From Merdibacter sp965119685 (GTDB taxonomy: Bacteria > Bacillota_I > Bacilli_A > Erysipelotrichales > Erysipelotrichaceae), in contig OZ221971.1 in assembly GCA_965119685.1 (NCBI GenBank), forward strand, positions 2,232,001 through 2,296,000: a stretch of 64,000 bases of DNA, written 5' to 3'. The notes below the pieces were generated by a model that saw nothing but the letters and a program-made list of their open reading frames with translations, was not told the DNA's origin and did no database searches. Position 1 is the stretch's first letter; every line of letters begins with the position of its first letter. Shown here piece by piece: positions 40,960 through 50,835 of this stretch. A program made the position numbers and the translations under genes.

Positions 40960-42928
40960 GCAGCTTACGTTTGAATTTGAACAGAGACCCACAATCAAGG
41001 GATTTCCCGAACTTCGCTGGACGGGCAAGCGGCCCTACCGCTCCACGCAGTATTACCCAGCACAGTTGCGGGAAACCTATGGCCAGGAACAGAACGGCTG
41101 GATCAATAAGATTTTCTGGGGAGATAATCTCCAGGTTATGAGCCATATGCTTAAGGATTATCGCGGGAAAATTGACCTTATCTATATTGACCCTCCGTTT
41201 GATAGCAAGGCCGATTATAAGAAAAAAATTGACCTTCGTGGCATAGGCACAACACAAAGCGACAGTACCTCATTCGAAGAAAAGCAGTACGGTGACATAT
41301 GGACAAATGATGAGTATTTGCAATTTATGTATGAAAGGCTACTTCTCATGAGAGAACTCCTTTCTGATCGTGGTGTAATAGTTTTACATTGTGATTATCA
41401 CAAATCTCATTATTTGCGAATTGTTATGGACGAAGTGTTTGGCCCTGATAGGTTTGTAAATGAGATTATTTGGTATTATGAAACCTACCAAGGAGCGGTA
41501 AAAAAGTATTTTCCACGAAAACATGATAATCTGTTTGTCTATTCGAAAACAGGCACATATTTCTATGAAATGCAATATGACAATGATTATAAAAATTCAA
41601 TCAATTACAAAAGATGGGAGAACTATGTTGTAGATGGCAATAAGATAAAAGGAGCCAATTATCCTGCTAATGATTCCAGGTTTACCGCTCGATTAAATAA
41701 GTGGATACGAGAAAATGGCAGACAACCAAATCCTGATGATGTTATTTTTGAAATTCAAAGTGTATCAATAAATTCTGTTTGGAAAGATATAAAACCGGTT
41801 GATCCCAAGGATTTGAATGAAAAACTAAACTATCCGACACAAAAACCTGCCGCTCTTTTGGATAGGATTATTCGTTCTTTTAGTCAACCAGGTGATATTG
41901 TCTTTGATTGCTTTATGGGCAGCGGCACGACCCAAGCCGTAGCTATGAAACTTGGCAGACGCTTTATCGGTGCGGACATTAACCTCGGCGCGATTCAAAC
42001 AACAACAAAGCGTCTACTCTCTATTGCAGCTGAACTGGAGCCCACTCACAAACCTGTAACTTATGAGATGATCCAACCTCAGCTTTCGATGGTTGCGGAG
42101 GAACCTGAGCCCTACCTTGCCGCAGCAAGTGCAGGCGGTAATACTGAACTGAGCGCCGAAGAACGTAGCAAAGTCATCGACTTCTTTAAGGCAAAGGGAT
42201 TGGATACCTCTGCCCTGGAGGAGGACGCGAAGTACACGGGCTTCGAGGTCTATAATGTAAATAACTACGACTTCTTCCGCAATCCTGTTGAAGCCCGCGA
42301 CCTCCTGATTTCCGCTTTGGAAATCCAACCGTTCCCGCAGAGCGATGTCTGGGACGGAGAGCTTGACGGCAGAATGGTTAAAATTATGCCGGTCAATCGC
42401 ATCGCTACCAAAGCTGACTTAAAGGAGTTACTTGCAAACCTTCCGTACAAGACATACGAAAGGCGCAAGGAGGAGAATCCAAATCAACCTGTTGAGCGGA
42501 TTACAATCGTATGCATGGGACACGAGCCTGACCTGAAGGGTGCGCTGGAGCAGGAGCTTTCCGACTACAAGGTGGATGTCCAGATAGTAGATATTCTGCG
42601 TGACAAGAAAGACCTACAGCTCAAGCGTGACTCCGAGGCTGAAATCGTTCGTGAGGGTGACAAGCTTGTTATCCGTGCCTTCTACCCGATGAACTTGATG
42701 CAGAAACTCTCCCTCCAGAAAGAATATGTGGAGGACTGGCGTCAGCTGGTCGACTCCATCATGATTGACTGGAACTTTGACGGTGTAGTCATGCAGCCGA
42801 CCGTGACAGATGTACCCGGAAAGAACGAAATGGTCAAGGGTATCTACGACATCCCGGAGGGTTCCGGCACGATTAAAATTAAGATTACCGACCTGCTCTC
42901 CGAGTCGTTGGAAGTGGAGGTGCGTTAA
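40952..42928 (+). CDS. Type III-like modification methyltransferase (Mod)
   Basis: The 658-aa beta-class methyltransferase has motif IV 'LIYIDPPFDSKADYKKKI' near residue 80 and motif I 'DIVFDCFMGSGTTQAVAMKL' near residue 315. The target-recognition region between them is AT-rich (about 41,220-41,900) compared with the flanks. The C-terminal 250 residues (GFEVYNVNNYDFFRNPVEAR) are an extra domain. ATG 40952 overlaps the preceding stop. It probably makes N6-methyladenine to protect host DNA from Res. Confidence 0.9.
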   Translation: MDEQLTFEFEQRPTIKGFPELRWTGKRPYRSTQYYPAQLRETYGQEQNGWINKIFWGDNLQVMSHMLKDYRGKIDLIYIDPPFDSKADYKKKIDLRGIGTTQSDSTSFEEKQYGDIWTNDEYLQFMYERLLLMRELLSDRGVIVLHCDYHKSHYLRIVMDEVFGPDRFVNEIIWYYETYQGAVKKYFPRKHDNLFVYSKTGTYFYEMQYDNDYKNSINYKRWENYVVDGNKIKGANYPANDSRFTARLNKWIRENGRQPNPDDVIFEIQSVSINSVWKDIKPVDPKDLNEKLNYPTQKPAALLDRIIRSFSQPGDIVFDCFMGSGTTQAVAMKLGRRFIGADINLGAIQTTTKRLLSIAAELEPTHKPVTYEMIQPQLSMVAEEPEPYLAAASAGGNTELSAEERSKVIDFFKAKGLDTSALEEDAKYTGFEVYNVNNYDFFRNPVEARDLLISALEIQPFPQSDVWDGELDGRMVKIMPVNRIATKADLKELLANLPYKTYERRKEENPNQPVERITIVCMGHEPDLKGALEQELSDYKVDVQIVDILRDKKDLQLKRDSEAEIVREGDKLVIRAFYPMNLMQKLSLQKEYVEDWRQLVDSIMIDWNFDGVVMQPTVTDVPGKNEMVKGIYDIPEGSGTIKIKITDLLSESLEVEVR

Positions 42929-45547
42929 ATGGCAGATAAGTTTGACCCGAATTTTTCCTTTAGTCAACAGCTGTGGTACTACTACAGCACAAACCGTGGA
43001 AAAATTCGTTCTCGTTATAATGACCTCACGAGAAAGTTTCTCGCCTATAATGACAGCGAGGAAAACCCCCATGCCTTTCTGCGCAAGCCGCAGTTCGAGG
43101 CTTTGGAGATGTATGTTTTTGTGAAGGAATTCATGAACAACAAGCAGGTCTATGAGATGTTCGATGACTGGCGTCACAAAAGAGATCGCTTCTCCGATGC
43201 ATCTTACTATGCCATCGACAAGGGAGGCCAGATTCGTCTCTTTGACGCTCCTACCGAGAAGCAGACCGATACGCTATTCAAGCAGATGAAGAAGTACCGC
43301 GAGGACTACCCGAACTACATCTATGCCCTCACGATGGGACTTGGCAAAACCATCCTTATGGCGACCTGCATCTTCTACGAGTTTCTGCTTGCGAAGAAGT
43401 ATCCGAGGGACAAGCGTTTCTGCCACAACGCCCTTGTGTTTGCACCGGATAAGACTGTTTTGCAGTCCCTCCGTGAAATTATGACCTTTGATAAGACAAA
43501 GGTTGTGCCGCCAGAGTATGCCCGTGTACTTGATTCAAACATCAAGTTTCACTTTCTGGATGAGACGGGAACGATTCTGCACACGATTGATGATTCTGAT
43601 TTCAATATCATCATCTCCAACACGCAGAAAATCATTGTAAAGAAAAAGCGCAAAGAGACATCTGCTGCTGAAACTTTATTCAGCGGCTCTGGATCTCTCC
43701 TTTCAGCAGTCTACGGCGGAGATGATGACGAGGACGATGCATGGGATGATACCACGCTGATGGATAACCAGCGTTTCAAGAAACTCTGCCGTCTTCCGCA
43801 GCTCGGCGTCTATGTTGATGAGGCGCATCATCTCTTCGGTGCAGACCTCGAAAAGCAGATCCGGTCGAGCGGAGCGAATAAGACAAGCCTTCGTGATACC
43901 ATCAATCTGCTCGCAGCGAATACCTCTATCGTGGCTTGCTATAACTACACGGGTACGCCATATGTAAAGAATCAGCTTCTGCCGGAGGTGGTATATGCTT
44001 ACGGTCTGCGTGAATCCATCTGGAATGGTTTCTTGAAAGATGCCGACCCGCTCGGTTTTGAGAACGTTAAGAGTGATGAGTTCCTCAAAGCTGCGGTAAC
44101 CACATTTTGGGAGCGCTACGGCGGTAAGACCTATGAAGGTCTGAATCCGAAACTTGCTATCTATGCGGCAGGCGTTGAGGAGGCGGCCACAGAGGTCAAG
44201 CCTGCACTTGAGAGGATACTCGCTAACCTCGGTATTCCGGCATCGAAGATTCTCCTGAATGTCGGCGATGCAAAGTATACAAAGAACGATGACATCAGAG
44301 ACTTCAATAACCTTGATGTTCCTGGAATGGAAGGAAACGAGAAGCAGTTCATTATCCTCGTTGAAAAAGGCAAGGAAGGCTGGAACTGCCGGTCGCTGTT
44401 TGCTGTAGCTCTTTTCCGCAGCCCGAAGTCAAAAATATTCGTTCTCCAGGCAACAATGCGTTGCCTCCGTGCTATAACGGACGAGCGTTTGACGGCCACA
44501 GTATTTCTCTCCAAAGAGAACTACGACACCTTGGACGATGAGCTTCATAAGAACTTCAACATGGAGATCAAGGATATCAAAAATCCTTCCAATGCTGATC
44601 GCCATAAATATCAGGTTCGTGTTCTGCCGCCGCCGAGGACAATCACCCTCAAGCGTGTATGGCACGAGTATACCCTCCACGAAAAGGAATACTCCAAGCC
44701 TGTGGACTTCAAACTGGTCGATGCTGATCTCTCCAAGTATGCCAGCATCATGTACGAACGTGACAGCCTTGCTCGTGATACCACTGTCAAAGAAAAGAAT
44801 ATTGACTATCTCCAGGACAATATGAAGTTCAGCGAATTTTCCCTCGTAGGAGAAGTGGCTCGTTATCTGAATATTTCCTGTATCCTCGCCGCGAGAATTC
44901 TCCGAGAATCAGTGGACGGAATCGACACGGTTCTTGAGGCGGTCAATCGCTATAACGCAGTCCTGGATGACTACATCATCCCGACTGTGTTCCATGCGCT
45001 CTTTGACATCACCTCTGAACTGAAGACCGAGGACAAGGAACTAGTACTGCTGCGTGAACCAAAGGATGCCGGTTACTACGAATTCTCCGCAAAGGATGAC
45101 CTCGTGCTTACCAATCGCTATCCGGGCTTTACACCGGAGCAGCTTAAGAAGAGCTTCCATGCTGACACATACTGCTTCGATTCCATCCCAGAGAAGGAAT
45201 GCTTTATGCAGTACATCACGAGCGGCAAAGTTGCAGAGGTTTACTTCACGGGAATGTTTACTTCCAATCAGGGTGATCTCTCCGTACACTACTACGATCC
45301 AGAATCGGGCAGAATTCGCCAGTACTATCCCGACTTCCTTGCAAAGATGATGGATGGTTCCTATCAGCTTATCGAGGTTAAGGGAGACAACAAGATTGAT
45401 GACACCGTGGTTAAGGCAAAACAGGCAGCTGCCGAGGAGATGGCTGTGGCGAGTGGCGTGAAGTATCTCATGTACGCTGGCAGTCAAGTTGTTAGCACCC
45501 ATATTTTAGATGAAGATTCGACATCTATGCAAAATGTTATTTATTGA
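42929..45547 (+). CDS. Type III-like restriction helicase-endonuclease (Res)
   Basis: The 872-aa protein starts at the base after the Mod stop. It has superfamily 2 motifs: 'IYALTMGLGKTILMATCIFY' (Walker A, ~135), 'GVYVDEAHHLFGADL' (DEAH, ~300), 'CYNYTGTPYVKNQL' (III) and 'LFRSPKSKIFVLQATMRCLR' (VI). Near the C-terminus 'RQYYPDFLAKMMDGSYQLIE' leads into 'VKGDNKIDDTVVKA', the PD...ExK nuclease of type III Res. All motifs look intact. The pair with Mod and the helicase-nuclease forms one operon. Confidence 0.93.
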   Translation: MADKFDPNFSFSQQLWYYYSTNRGKIRSRYNDLTRKFLAYNDSEENPHAFLRKPQFEALEMYVFVKEFMNNKQVYEMFDDWRHKRDRFSDASYYAIDKGGQIRLFDAPTEKQTDTLFKQMKKYREDYPNYIYALTMGLGKTILMATCIFYEFLLAKKYPRDKRFCHNALVFAPDKTVLQSLREIMTFDKTKVVPPEYARVLDSNIKFHFLDETGTILHTIDDSDFNIIISNTQKIIVKKKRKETSAAETLFSGSGSLLSAVYGGDDDEDDAWDDTTLMDNQRFKKLCRLPQLGVYVDEAHHLFGADLEKQIRSSGANKTSLRDTINLLAANTSIVACYNYTGTPYVKNQLLPEVVYAYGLRESIWNGFLKDADPLGFENVKSDEFLKAAVTTFWERYGGKTYEGLNPKLAIYAAGVEEAATEVKPALERILANLGIPASKILLNVGDAKYTKNDDIRDFNNLDVPGMEGNEKQFIILVEKGKEGWNCRSLFAVALFRSPKSKIFVLQATMRCLRAITDERLTATVFLSKENYDTLDDELHKNFNMEIKDIKNPSNADRHKYQVRVLPPPRTITLKRVWHEYTLHEKEYSKPVDFKLVDADLSKYASIMYERDSLARDTTVKEKNIDYLQDNMKFSEFSLVGEVARYLNISCILAARILRESVDGIDTVLEAVNRYNAVLDDYIIPTVFHALFDITSELKTEDKELVLLREPKDAGYYEFSAKDDLVLTNRYPGFTPEQLKKSFHADTYCFDSIPEKECFMQYITSGKVAEVYFTGMFTSNQGDLSVHYYDPESGRIRQYYPDFLAKMMDGSYQLIEVKGDNKIDDTVVKAKQAAAEEMAVASGVKYLMYAGSQVVSTHILDEDSTSMQNVIY

Positions 45548-45679
45548 TTGACGAAAAACGAGGGTAATGACAACCTTTTAATTTTTCCTCACCTTTTAAT
45601 TATTCCAAAATCTCTACACCGCAAGGCTGACACCTCACCACATTGCCGAGTGGTAGCAGGATAACTGAACATATAAAAC

Positions 45680-45718
45680 AAGGGCTTCCAAAGTCAGCAC
45701 ATGACCTCGGAAGCCCTT
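45680..45718 (-). terminator. Hairpin terminator at the element edge
   Basis: AAGGGCTTCC (45680-45689) pairs perfectly with GGAAGCCCTT (45709-45718) over a 19-base loop. Read on the minus strand it is followed by GTTTTATATG, so it terminates a minus-strand gene whose stop (TAA, 45717-45719) is inside the stem. It may also stop Res read-through. Confidence 0.75.
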
Positions 45719-45797
45719 ATTTCAAGCCTTTTTCAGTGGCTTTTGCTCCGGAGAGGGCTTTTTCTATTGTATCAAAATCAGTAGGAACATCGATCCG
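45717..45797 (-). pseudogene. 3' tail of an unidentified minus-strand gene
   Basis: Minus-strand codons from about 45797 to the stop at 45717 read RIDVPTDFDTIEKALSGAKA-TEKGLK, protein-like sequence directly followed by a terminator. Upstream of 45797 the same strand is merely antisense to hsdM. So this looks like the last 26 codons of a gene whose body was cut away at the junction near 45,790. I cannot name the family. Confidence 0.5.
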
Positions 45798-46697
45798 ACA
45801 TGTGGCAGCGCCGGTATGCTGATTTCTGCAGTAGCTTATCTTAAGCAACAGGGAAAAGAATGGCGAAATCTGTCGATTTATGGACAGGAAATCGTAACCC
45901 TTACATCGGCAATTGCTCGAATGAATTTGATTCTTCATGGTGTACAGGATTTTGAGATTGTAAATGCAGATACGCTTAAAGTTCCTGCATTCACAGACCA
46001 TGCAAAACTTCAGCAGTTTGACATCGTCCTTGCGAATCCGCCTTACTCTATCAAGCAGTGGGACAGAACCGCTTTTGAAAGTGACAAGTATGGACGCAAC
46101 TTCTTAGGTACACCACCTCAGGGACGCGCTGACTATGCTTTCTTCCAGCACATATTGAAAAGTATGGATTCTACAACAGGAAGATGCGCAATTCTATTCC
46201 CGCATGGGGTGCTGTCGAGAAATGATGAACAATCAATGAGAAAAGCACTTGTACAGTTGGATTTGGTAGAAGCGGTAATTGGTATTGGCAAGAGTCTGTT
46301 TTACAATTCTCCTATGGAAGCTTGTATCATTATCTGCCGTTCTAAAAAGAGTGCAGACAGAAGACACAAAGTATTGTTCATCAATGCTAAAAATGAAGTA
46401 ACCCGTAAAAATGCTCAGAGTTACTTGGAACCAGAGCATATTCATAAAATTGCAGATGCCTATGATAAGTTCTCTATTATTGAAGGATTTTCAAATGTGG
46501 CTACTGTAGAGCAGATAGGAAAAAATGGTTATTCGCTTGGAATTCCTAAATATGTTGCTGGTGTCGTAGAAGAAACAGAAGATGAACAGAATCTTGATGA
46601 AGCAATAGATAACTGGATGCGCAGCTCAAGCAGTGCACAAAATGAGTATGAGATTTTAAATAGTCTCTTGTTAGAAGGTGGTGAAACAAATGTCTAA
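45789..46697 (+). pseudogene. hsdM: Type I R-M methylase HsdM, 5' part missing
   Basis: The frame picks up exactly at IDPTCGSAGML (45789-45821), the SAM-binding motif I, and continues through motif IV 'FDIVLANPPYSIKQWD' to 'EYEILNSLLLEGGETNV'. Complete HsdM proteins are about 500 aa; only ~300 remain. Upstream residues (GEGFFYCIKISRN) are not HsdM-like, and no start codon with a ribosome site precedes motif I; ATG 45816 falls inside it. The stop overlaps the hsdS start. With the N-terminal domain gone the type I enzyme is probably inactive. Confidence 0.88.
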
Positions 46698-47841
46698 GGT
46701 GTATTTAAAAGATGTGGTTACCCGCATCAAGGACAAGGTTGATAAGGATAACACCGACCTGGAATATTACATTGGCGGTGAACATTTTGATAACGGTGAA
46801 ATTCAGATTACTAAAAAAGGCATAATCGCTGGAAGCACCATCGGTCCGGCTTTTCATATGAGATTTGTGCCAGGTGACGTCCTTCTGATGTCAAGAAATC
46901 CACATTTAAGAAAAGCAGGTGTGGTTGATTTTGAAGGCATTTGTTCTGACGTTAGCTATGTTTGCAGAACGAAGGATGAAAATGTCCTCATGCAGAAGTT
47001 TTTACCGTTTATCTTCCAGTCAGATGATTTCTGGAGATTTGCGGAAGAAAACAAAAAAGGTTCCACCAACTTCTTCTTGAACTGGTCTGACTTTGAAAAG
47101 TACGAGTTTAATCTTCCTCCTATCGAGACTCAGAGAAAATTAGCGGAGATTCTTTGGTCTTTCGAGAACACAAAAACAGCATACAAGAAGCTGCTTGATA
47201 AGACGGATGAGTTGGTGAAATCGCAATTTATCGAGATGTTTGGTTTGCCGGAAGATAATATCCATGAATATGAAATAGGTACAATCGGTGATGTTGTAAA
47301 GGATGTTCATTATGGAACCGCAAAGAAGGCATCAGAAGATGGACGTTATATCTACATCAGAATGAACAATATCACATACAACGGTGAGTTAGATTTGTCA
47401 GATATAAAACGTATTGATGTTCCTGAAAAAGATCTTGCTGGATGTATGGTTCAAGAAGGTGATGTGCTTTTTAATAGAACAAATAGCAAAGATTTAGTAG
47501 GTAAGACATGTCATTTTACTGGCAATGAGCCTATGATAATTGCAGGTTATATCATCCGTCTTCGTATGAATGGAAAGGTACTACCAGAATACGTTTCCAC
47601 ATTTATGAATCTTGATAGAAGCAAAAAACTCCTTTACAATATGGCAAAAGGAGCTGTAGGACAAGCAAATATTAATGCGAAAGAGGTTCAATCAATTCCT
47701 ATTGTTATACCACCCGAAAGTGTGCAGCAGGAATTTTTGAAACTTCGTAAACAGAGCGATAAATCAAAATTTGAACTGAAGCAAGCTATCGCAGATATCG
47801 ATAATCTTGCAAGGGCATTGATGCAGCAAGAACTTAACTAG
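46690..47841 (+). CDS. hsdS: Type I R-M specificity subunit HsdS
   Basis: The 383-aa protein has two target-recognition domains separated by a conserved helix. TRD1 spans about residues 1-145 (ending 'FNLPPIETQRKLAEILWSFE'), followed by 'YKKLLDKTDELVKSQFIEMF', then TRD2 ending 'IVIPPESVQQEFLKLRKQSD' and a final helix. A 23-base repeat (47221-47243) and a 19-base repeat (47752-47770) bracket TRD2. Both recur downstream of the recombinase gene, so TRD2 can be exchanged. It overlaps hsdM by 8 bases and is followed by hsdR. Confidence 0.92.
   Translation: MSKVYLKDVVTRIKDKVDKDNTDLEYYIGGEHFDNGEIQITKKGIIAGSTIGPAFHMRFVPGDVLLMSRNPHLRKAGVVDFEGICSDVSYVCRTKDENVLMQKFLPFIFQSDDFWRFAEENKKGSTNFFLNWSDFEKYEFNLPPIETQRKLAEILWSFENTKTAYKKLLDKTDELVKSQFIEMFGLPEDNIHEYEIGTIGDVVKDVHYGTAKKASEDGRYIYIRMNNITYNGELDLSDIKRIDVPEKDLAGCMVQEGDVLFNRTNSKDLVGKTCHFTGNEPMIIAGYIIRLRMNGKVLPEYVSTFMNLDRSKKLLYNMAKGAVGQANINAKEVQSIPIVIPPESVQQEFLKLRKQSDKSKFELKQAIADIDNLARALMQQELN
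47221..47243 (+). repeat. hsdS repeat R, copy 1
   Basis: The repeat starts TCGCAATTTATCGAGATG and encodes SQFIEMF. Identical copies in the same direction lie at 51813-51835 (copy 2) and 52356-52377 (copy 3, 22 bases). It marks the boundary before each movable TRD. Confidence 0.92.
47752..47770 (+). repeat. hsdS repeat S, copy 1
   Basis: CAGAGCGATAAATCAAAAT occurs here and, same direction, at 52323-52341 and 52896-52914. It encodes QSDKSK and marks the end of each TRD cassette. Confidence 0.9.
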
Positions 47842-47858
47842 TGGAAAGGAGTAACTAT

Positions 47859-50774
47859 ATGTCACAGTTTAATGAAGACAATACAGTGGAACAGTTGTTT
47901 ATTGATTCACTTAAAAAGAACGGTTGGAAGTACGTTCCTGCAGAAGAACTTCCACGTGATATAACAGATGTCATTGTAGAGCCAATGGTGAAGGATGCGT
48001 TGATTCGTCTGAATCCTGAAATCGCAGAAAATCCTTCCAGAGCAGACGAAGTGATTTATAAGCTTCGTGCTATGTTGCAGCCATTTCCTAGTGACAATCT
48101 TGTCGCACAGAATGAAGCATTTAAGAAAAAGCTGTTTGAAGAAAACTCATATCCTTTTGGCGAGGACGGAAGATCTACTTCTATTTCCTTCTTTGGTACG
48201 ATGACAAAAGAGGAACTCGCTAAGAATGAATATGTAGTTACTAACCAGTGGGTGTACCCTTCTGTGGAAAATGGCAAGAGACTAGACATCGTTTTGTTGA
48301 TTAACGGTTTCCCTGTTGCAATCGGTGAACTTAAGACACCGGTTCGTAACGCGATTTCTTGGTTGGACGGAGCACAGGACATTGCTGACTATGAAAAGTC
48401 CATCCCAGAAATGTTCGTGCCTAACGTTTTCAACTTCGCATCAGAAGGAAAATGCTACAGATATGGTTCTGTAAATATGCCTCTTACTAAGTGGGGCCCT
48501 TGGCATACTCCTGACCATAAAGCAGAAGGTAGCCTTGCTGACGTGTGTATTAGTATTGCGGATATGCTTACACCTGAAAAGGTTATGGATATCATGCAGT
48601 TCTTTACCCTGTTCTCTACTGATAAGAAGCACAGAAAGATTAAAATCATTTGCAGATATCAGCAGTATGAAGCAGCAAACCTTATTGTAGAACGTGTAAA
48701 GGAAAACAAGATTAAGCAAGGTCTTATCTGGCATTTCCAGGGCTCTGGTAAGTCATTGTTGATGGTGTTTGCAGCGCAGAAACTTCGTATGATTCCGGAG
48801 CTTCAGAACCCGACAGTAGTAATCGTCGATGACCGTATCGACCTTGAAACACAGATTACTGGCGACTTCAATGCAGCGGATATCCCAAACTTGCAGTCGC
48901 TGGCAACAAAAGAAGAACTTATGAACTTTTTTGAACAGGATATGCGTAAGATTGCAATTACTACCATTTTCAGATTTGGTGATGTTGAAAAGGCGCTAAA
49001 CATGCGTGATAACATCATCCTTATGGTAGATGAAGCTCACCGTACACAGGAAGGTGACCTGGGTGAAAAGATGAGACTTGCATTGCCTAATGCATTCTTC
49101 TTTGGTCTTACAGGTACACCTATCAACAGACTTGATAAGAATACATTCAAAACTTTCGGTGCTATCGAAGATAAGAGTGGTTACATGAGTAAGTATTCCT
49201 TTTCTGACTCCATCAGAGATAAGGCTACACTTCCTCTTAACTTTGAACCGGTGCCTATTGACCTCCATGTGGATAAGGATTCGCTTAACCAGGCATTTGA
49301 TGAACTGACAGAAGGCCTTTCCGATGAAGATAAGGGCGAACTTTCTAAGAATGTTACCATGAAGGCCATTATGTATGATCGCAAGCGTATTAAAAAAGTT
49401 TGCGAGCATATCGTAAATCATTACAAGACAAAGATTGAGCCTAATGGTTACAAAGCGCAGATTGTTGTTTACGACCGCGAATGCTGCTTGATGTACAAAG
49501 AAGAGTTAGACAAGCTGTTGCCGGAAGAAGCATCAACAATCGTTATGCATACGAATAACGATAAGGAAGACCGTTATAAGAAGTATCGTCGTAACAGAGA
49601 CCAGGAAGCTAAGGTTCTTGACCAGTTCCGCGATAAGGACCATCCGCTTAAGTTTGTTATTGTTACTGCTAAGCTTCTTACAGGTTTTGACGCCCCTATT
49701 CTTCAGGTTATGTATCTTGATAAGCCTATGAAGGACCATAACTTGCTTCAGGCAATCTGTCGTGTTAATCGTACTTACGATGAAGGCAAAACAAACGGTC
49801 TTATCGTAGACTACATCGGTATTTTCGATAACATTGCAAAGGCTCTGAATTTCGATGAAGCCGGAATGAAGAAGGTTATCACAAATATCGAAGAGGTTAA
49901 AAAGCAGGTACCTGCTCTTATGCGCAAGTGCTTGAGCTACTTTATGGGTGTAGACCGTACTGTTGAAGGCTGGGAAGGATTACTGGCAGCGCAGGAGTGT
50001 TTACCTAACAATAAGGCTAAGGATGAATTTGCTGCAGATTATCGCGTGCTGAACCGCGCATGGAATGCTCTGTCCCCTGATCCATTCTTGGAACCATTTA
50101 AGTATGATTATGTATGGCTTAGTAAGGTTTATGAATCTGTTAAGCCTACAGACAACAGAGGTGCGTTAGTGTGGGCGGCACTTGGTGCAAAAACACTGGA
50201 CCTTGTTCATCAGCATATTGAAGTTGGCGAAGTTCATGATGATGTAGACATCCTTACTCTTGATGCAGCTCTTATTGATGAGTTCATTCAGAGGCAGAAG
50301 GATATTAAGAAGACAACCATGAAGGTCGAAATTGACCTGGTTGCTAAAATCCAGAAACACAGTAAAGATCCTAAGTTCAAAAAGCTTGGTGAAAAGCTGG
50401 AAGAACTTCGTGACCGTCATGAACAGGGCTTAATCACAAGTATCGAGTTCTTGAAACTTCTGTTGGAACTTGCACAAGAAGCTGCTAGAGCAGAGAAGGA
50501 AGTTGTACCGGAAGAGGAAATCGACAGAGGTAAAGCAGCACTGACAGAGCTTTTCAATGGCCTTCGTAATGATAAGACACCTGTTATCGTAGAAAGAATT
50601 GTTAATGACATTGATGACATCGTTAAAATCGTGCGTTTCGATGGCTGGCAGAAAACTACTACAGGTAAAAATGAGGTTAAGAAAGCGCTTCGTAGCGTTG
50701 TATGGATTAAGTACAAAATCAAAGATAAAGAGGTCTTTGACAAAGCCTACAGCTATATCGAGGCATACTATTAA
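47859..50774 (+). CDS. hsdR: Type I R-M endonuclease/translocase HsdR
   Basis: From ATG 47859 (MSQFNEDNTVEQLFIDSLKK, with GGAAAGGAG upstream) the protein is 971 aa. The nuclease domain has 'RLDIVLLINGFPVAIGELKT' (D...E-x-K, ~140-160). Motor motifs follow: 'IWHFQGSGKSLLMVFAAQKL' (Walker A, ~295), 'IILMVDEAHRTQEGDLGE' (DEAH, ~390), 'FFFGLTGTPINRL' (III) and 'KLLTGFDAPILQVMYLDKP' with 'LLQAICRVNRTYD' (V, VI). All motifs are intact. It lies between the active hsdS and the recombinase and would be lost if the two R repeats recombined. Confidence 0.95.
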   Translation: MSQFNEDNTVEQLFIDSLKKNGWKYVPAEELPRDITDVIVEPMVKDALIRLNPEIAENPSRADEVIYKLRAMLQPFPSDNLVAQNEAFKKKLFEENSYPFGEDGRSTSISFFGTMTKEELAKNEYVVTNQWVYPSVENGKRLDIVLLINGFPVAIGELKTPVRNAISWLDGAQDIADYEKSIPEMFVPNVFNFASEGKCYRYGSVNMPLTKWGPWHTPDHKAEGSLADVCISIADMLTPEKVMDIMQFFTLFSTDKKHRKIKIICRYQQYEAANLIVERVKENKIKQGLIWHFQGSGKSLLMVFAAQKLRMIPELQNPTVVIVDDRIDLETQITGDFNAADIPNLQSLATKEELMNFFEQDMRKIAITTIFRFGDVEKALNMRDNIILMVDEAHRTQEGDLGEKMRLALPNAFFFGLTGTPINRLDKNTFKTFGAIEDKSGYMSKYSFSDSIRDKATLPLNFEPVPIDLHVDKDSLNQAFDELTEGLSDEDKGELSKNVTMKAIMYDRKRIKKVCEHIVNHYKTKIEPNGYKAQIVVYDRECCLMYKEELDKLLPEEASTIVMHTNNDKEDRYKKYRRNRDQEAKVLDQFRDKDHPLKFVIVTAKLLTGFDAPILQVMYLDKPMKDHNLLQAICRVNRTYDEGKTNGLIVDYIGIFDNIAKALNFDEAGMKKVITNIEEVKKQVPALMRKCLSYFMGVDRTVEGWEGLLAAQECLPNNKAKDEFAADYRVLNRAWNALSPDPFLEPFKYDYVWLSKVYESVKPTDNRGALVWAALGAKTLDLVHQHIEVGEVHDDVDILTLDAALIDEFIQRQKDIKKTTMKVEIDLVAKIQKHSKDPKFKKLGEKLEELRDRHEQGLITSIEFLKLLLELAQEAARAEKEVVPEEEIDRGKAALTELFNGLRNDKTPVIVERIVNDIDDIVKIVRFDGWQKTTTGKNEVKKALRSVVWIKYKIKDKEVFDKAYSYIEAYY

Positions 50775-50835
50775 TACCGATAATCAGACAATATATTTAA
50801 GTGGTGCAGGATGTTGGTAAGAAAGGAAAACCAAC

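Noticed and set aside
45717..46001. A 94-codon minus-strand gene
   Set aside because: Only its last ~26 codons look protein-like; the rest is antisense to the hsdM fragment, so I list only the tail as a gene remnant.
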